The notes beneath the pieces are model-generated. The model ran no database searches. It was not told the DNA's origin and saw only the letters and a program-made list of their open reading frames with translations. Of a stretch of 64,000 nucleotides of DNA, positions 62,343-64,000 are shown piece after piece. Every line of letters starts with the position of its first letter. Position 1 is the first letter of the stretch. The position numbers and the translations under genes were made by a program. The stretch covers positions 87,519 through 151,518 of the forward strand of contig BDDD01002951.1 in the NCBI GenBank assembly GCA_001972305.1, read 5' to 3'. The DNA is from Cephalotus follicularis (Eukaryota > Streptophyta > Magnoliopsida > Oxalidales > Cephalotaceae).

Positions 62343-63491
62343 GTTTGCTCCAGGACAGATTCCTGGCATGTGCAAAGACAAGTAGGTATGGGCACATGCA
62401 TCCACCACCTACCAGAACATGCAAAAGGGTAATGATGCATGCTCTCTGCAGACTACACAACCTGCAATTTGATAATTTATGAGAAAAAGTGAAGAAAACA
62501 CAATGCATGAGGTGGAAAGAAAGAAAGAAAAATGAGAGTGCATGTGAGTAGGTAGGAATCTGACGAAATTATAAGCCGTTGAGACTTAGTTCAGCTGATT
62601 GAATGGTGTTGGAGTGCTAGAAAACATAGAGTGAAGAGAGGAATTAGTGGAGCTTGCATTGGATGACTTAGAGAGCTCAAAAGGGAGGACTTTGAAGCTT
62701 TAGACTCTTGGTAAGTCCTTGATCCGAATTTCCTATTGTTATGTTGATAAAATATGACTAGGAATATTAAATATCTTCTGTTAATGGATTAGAATCAACA
62801 ATTCCTAGAATTGAAATGGAAAGTAGTAAATTGGAGCAAGTGGAATTGGTGATATAGTCTCTAGAATGGATTATAATTGTTGTTAATGTTAGGATATGCT
62901 TGATGACTCCTAAGTATGTATATACCTACTGTTGAAACATGCAATCAATAGATGGATTGAGTAAATTATTTGGAATATGGGGAGTGTTTTAAATGGAACT
63001 AGAGACTTAAGAGTTCTAGTAATTCTTGATGCAACTAGATAATGATTATAGTAATTGATTAGCATGTATACACATACTGATATATATATGTTCTGTCAAA
63101 ACAAGTTAAGAACAATGAATCAAAAATTAATGATACTTGACAAAGAGTTCAAGAAAAGTAGTGGAATGGTAGGAATGATGTTAATGACTCAATAAGCTAG
63201 TGTTAGAGCATTGAAACCTACTGATATTGATGCATGTAAAACAAACATGCTTAGATTGATTCTGCTGGAATTGAAAGAGTGATTGGTGAAAAGTGACTTG
63301 GAACTCAAAGAGAAAGATCAAACTCAATTGATCTTGGGATAGCGATTTGAGGTAGGGGTAATGATATGTCATGGAAGATATGAGTATGCATATTATGTAT
63401 GGATATTTTCTGCATAATTACATGTATTGAATTGATTGGAAATTGGAATTACATTGCATGACTTGCTATTTCTGCATTTTCTGGGCAGAAG

Positions 63492-63603
63492 CAGTCGACT
63501 GCCACCCAAAGCAGTCGACTACTCAACCTGTTCAGTCGACTGCCAAGGCAAGCAGTCGACTACACAACCCAACAGCCGACTGGTTCTAGAGAACAGCCGA
63601 CTG
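63492..63603 (+). repeat. Phased TCGA array 2 in rightmost LTR
   Basis: Units start at 63492, 63512, 63533, 63553, 63573 and 63594: steps 20,21,20,20,21. Four are CAGTCGACTG or CAGTCGACTA; the last two are CAGCCGACTG. The most regular array in the window. Confidence 0.93.
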
Positions 63604-64000
63604 TTCTGGGCTAGAATTGCATAATAAATGATTGAATTGCTACTGTTTTGCATTGCTATTGATTTGTATATGCTACCATCATATAGTATGCACTGTTGAT
63701 GTTATTTAACATCGTTACTATTGATATTTCATTGATCGAACGAATTATGTGCTATATGCACAAGTTATGGCATGAACACCATTTCAAGTGAAAACTATGA
63801 TTTACAAGTTACTGCTTTGATTAATGTTACTGCATATACTACTGTTTGTTAGTATATACTATTTTTGGTGCTATTGACACCACTACCACTTGTATTCACG
63901 GATTGGAAACTAATTATGGGCTATGTACCCAAATTTTGATATCAACTATCAATTTCAAGTGAATAATTTTGCCAAATGAGCTACTGATTTCCCTCCTATA

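Larger units (their letters stand above)
62089..64000 (+). mobile_element. Family-C-related LTR (plus), runs off the window
   Basis: Starts TGATAATAACCGCAAC, compare TGTAATAACC(G/A)C in other C LTRs, and follows the C LTR outline (TTGGTAATTGCTTGGGATGA, GATCTTGGGATAGCGATTTGAG, GTGCTATATGCACAAGTTATG). More diverged than the two C LTRs are from each other. Arrays at 62264-62342 and 63492-63603. At least 1912 bp; the end is beyond 64000. Confidence 0.82.

Overview
This window is transposable-element-rich DNA from a flowering-plant nuclear genome. Almost every base can be assigned to an LTR retrotransposon, a fragment of one, or a CACTA DNA transposon. I found no intact host gene, no tRNA or rRNA gene and no prokaryotic feature. 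Plant origin rests on chromodomain-bearing Ty3/gypsy elements, a Sirevirus-type Ty1/copia element, PBS sites matching plant initiator tRNA-Met, and three plant host-gene fragments (BLOS1-like, DEG9-like, RLT-like). The species cannot be named from sequence alone. Family letters (A, B, C, D, E, W, Y, Z) are mine.

Left nest (1-30605). A gypsy gag remnant E (29839-30605, plus) was hit by the minus-strand Sirevirus-type element Y (5' LTR 28667-29838, PBS, first 25 gag codons 28537-28611, rest of gag 1-1510). Y gag was split by the minus-strand copia element W (1511-28536; flanks ATTTC/ATTTT). W in turn took gypsy A into its 3' LTR (1897-10523, plus, TSD CACTA), gypsy D between its 3' LTR and RT (11559 to about 22463, plus), and a truncated family-C LTR into its 5' LTR (26477 to about 28296). 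D carries a solo family-A LTR in its RNase H codons (15513-18398, minus, TSD CTTAG).

Middle (30606-48888). A copia LTR of family Z (30606 to about 32340), a plus-strand family-B LTR (about 32390-34304), and a minus-strand gypsy B2 (3' LTR from 34305, coding 41467-43992). The B2 LTR is split by a 5089-bp non-autonomous CACTA element (36341-41429, TSD TAC) carrying exons from three unrelated host genes. Then a plus-strand family-B LTR full of minisatellites (43993 to about 46349) and a minus-strand Z LTR (to 48888).

Right nest (46350-64000). Copia Z (minus) was hit by gypsy B1 (50585-54144), B1 integrase was hit by gypsy C (54145-62088, both LTRs), and the C 5' LTR was hit by another C-family LTR (62089 to the end, plus). 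All elements are minus except the last.

Most striking signal. Nearly every LTR family here, copia and gypsy alike, carries one or two arrays of a roughly 10-bp near-palindrome centred on TCGA (CAGTCGACTG in A and C; CATCGACGCC or GCGTCGACGC in B, D, W, Y, Z). Units are spaced mostly 20-22 bp apart, about two helical turns, with the roughly 11 bp between cores not conserved. I know of no described feature that explains this, and it is the best candidate for an undescribed system.

All pol genes are broken. A and D lack RT sequence, C and D lack protease, B1 is split by C, and stop codons are frequent. Nothing here looks autonomous.
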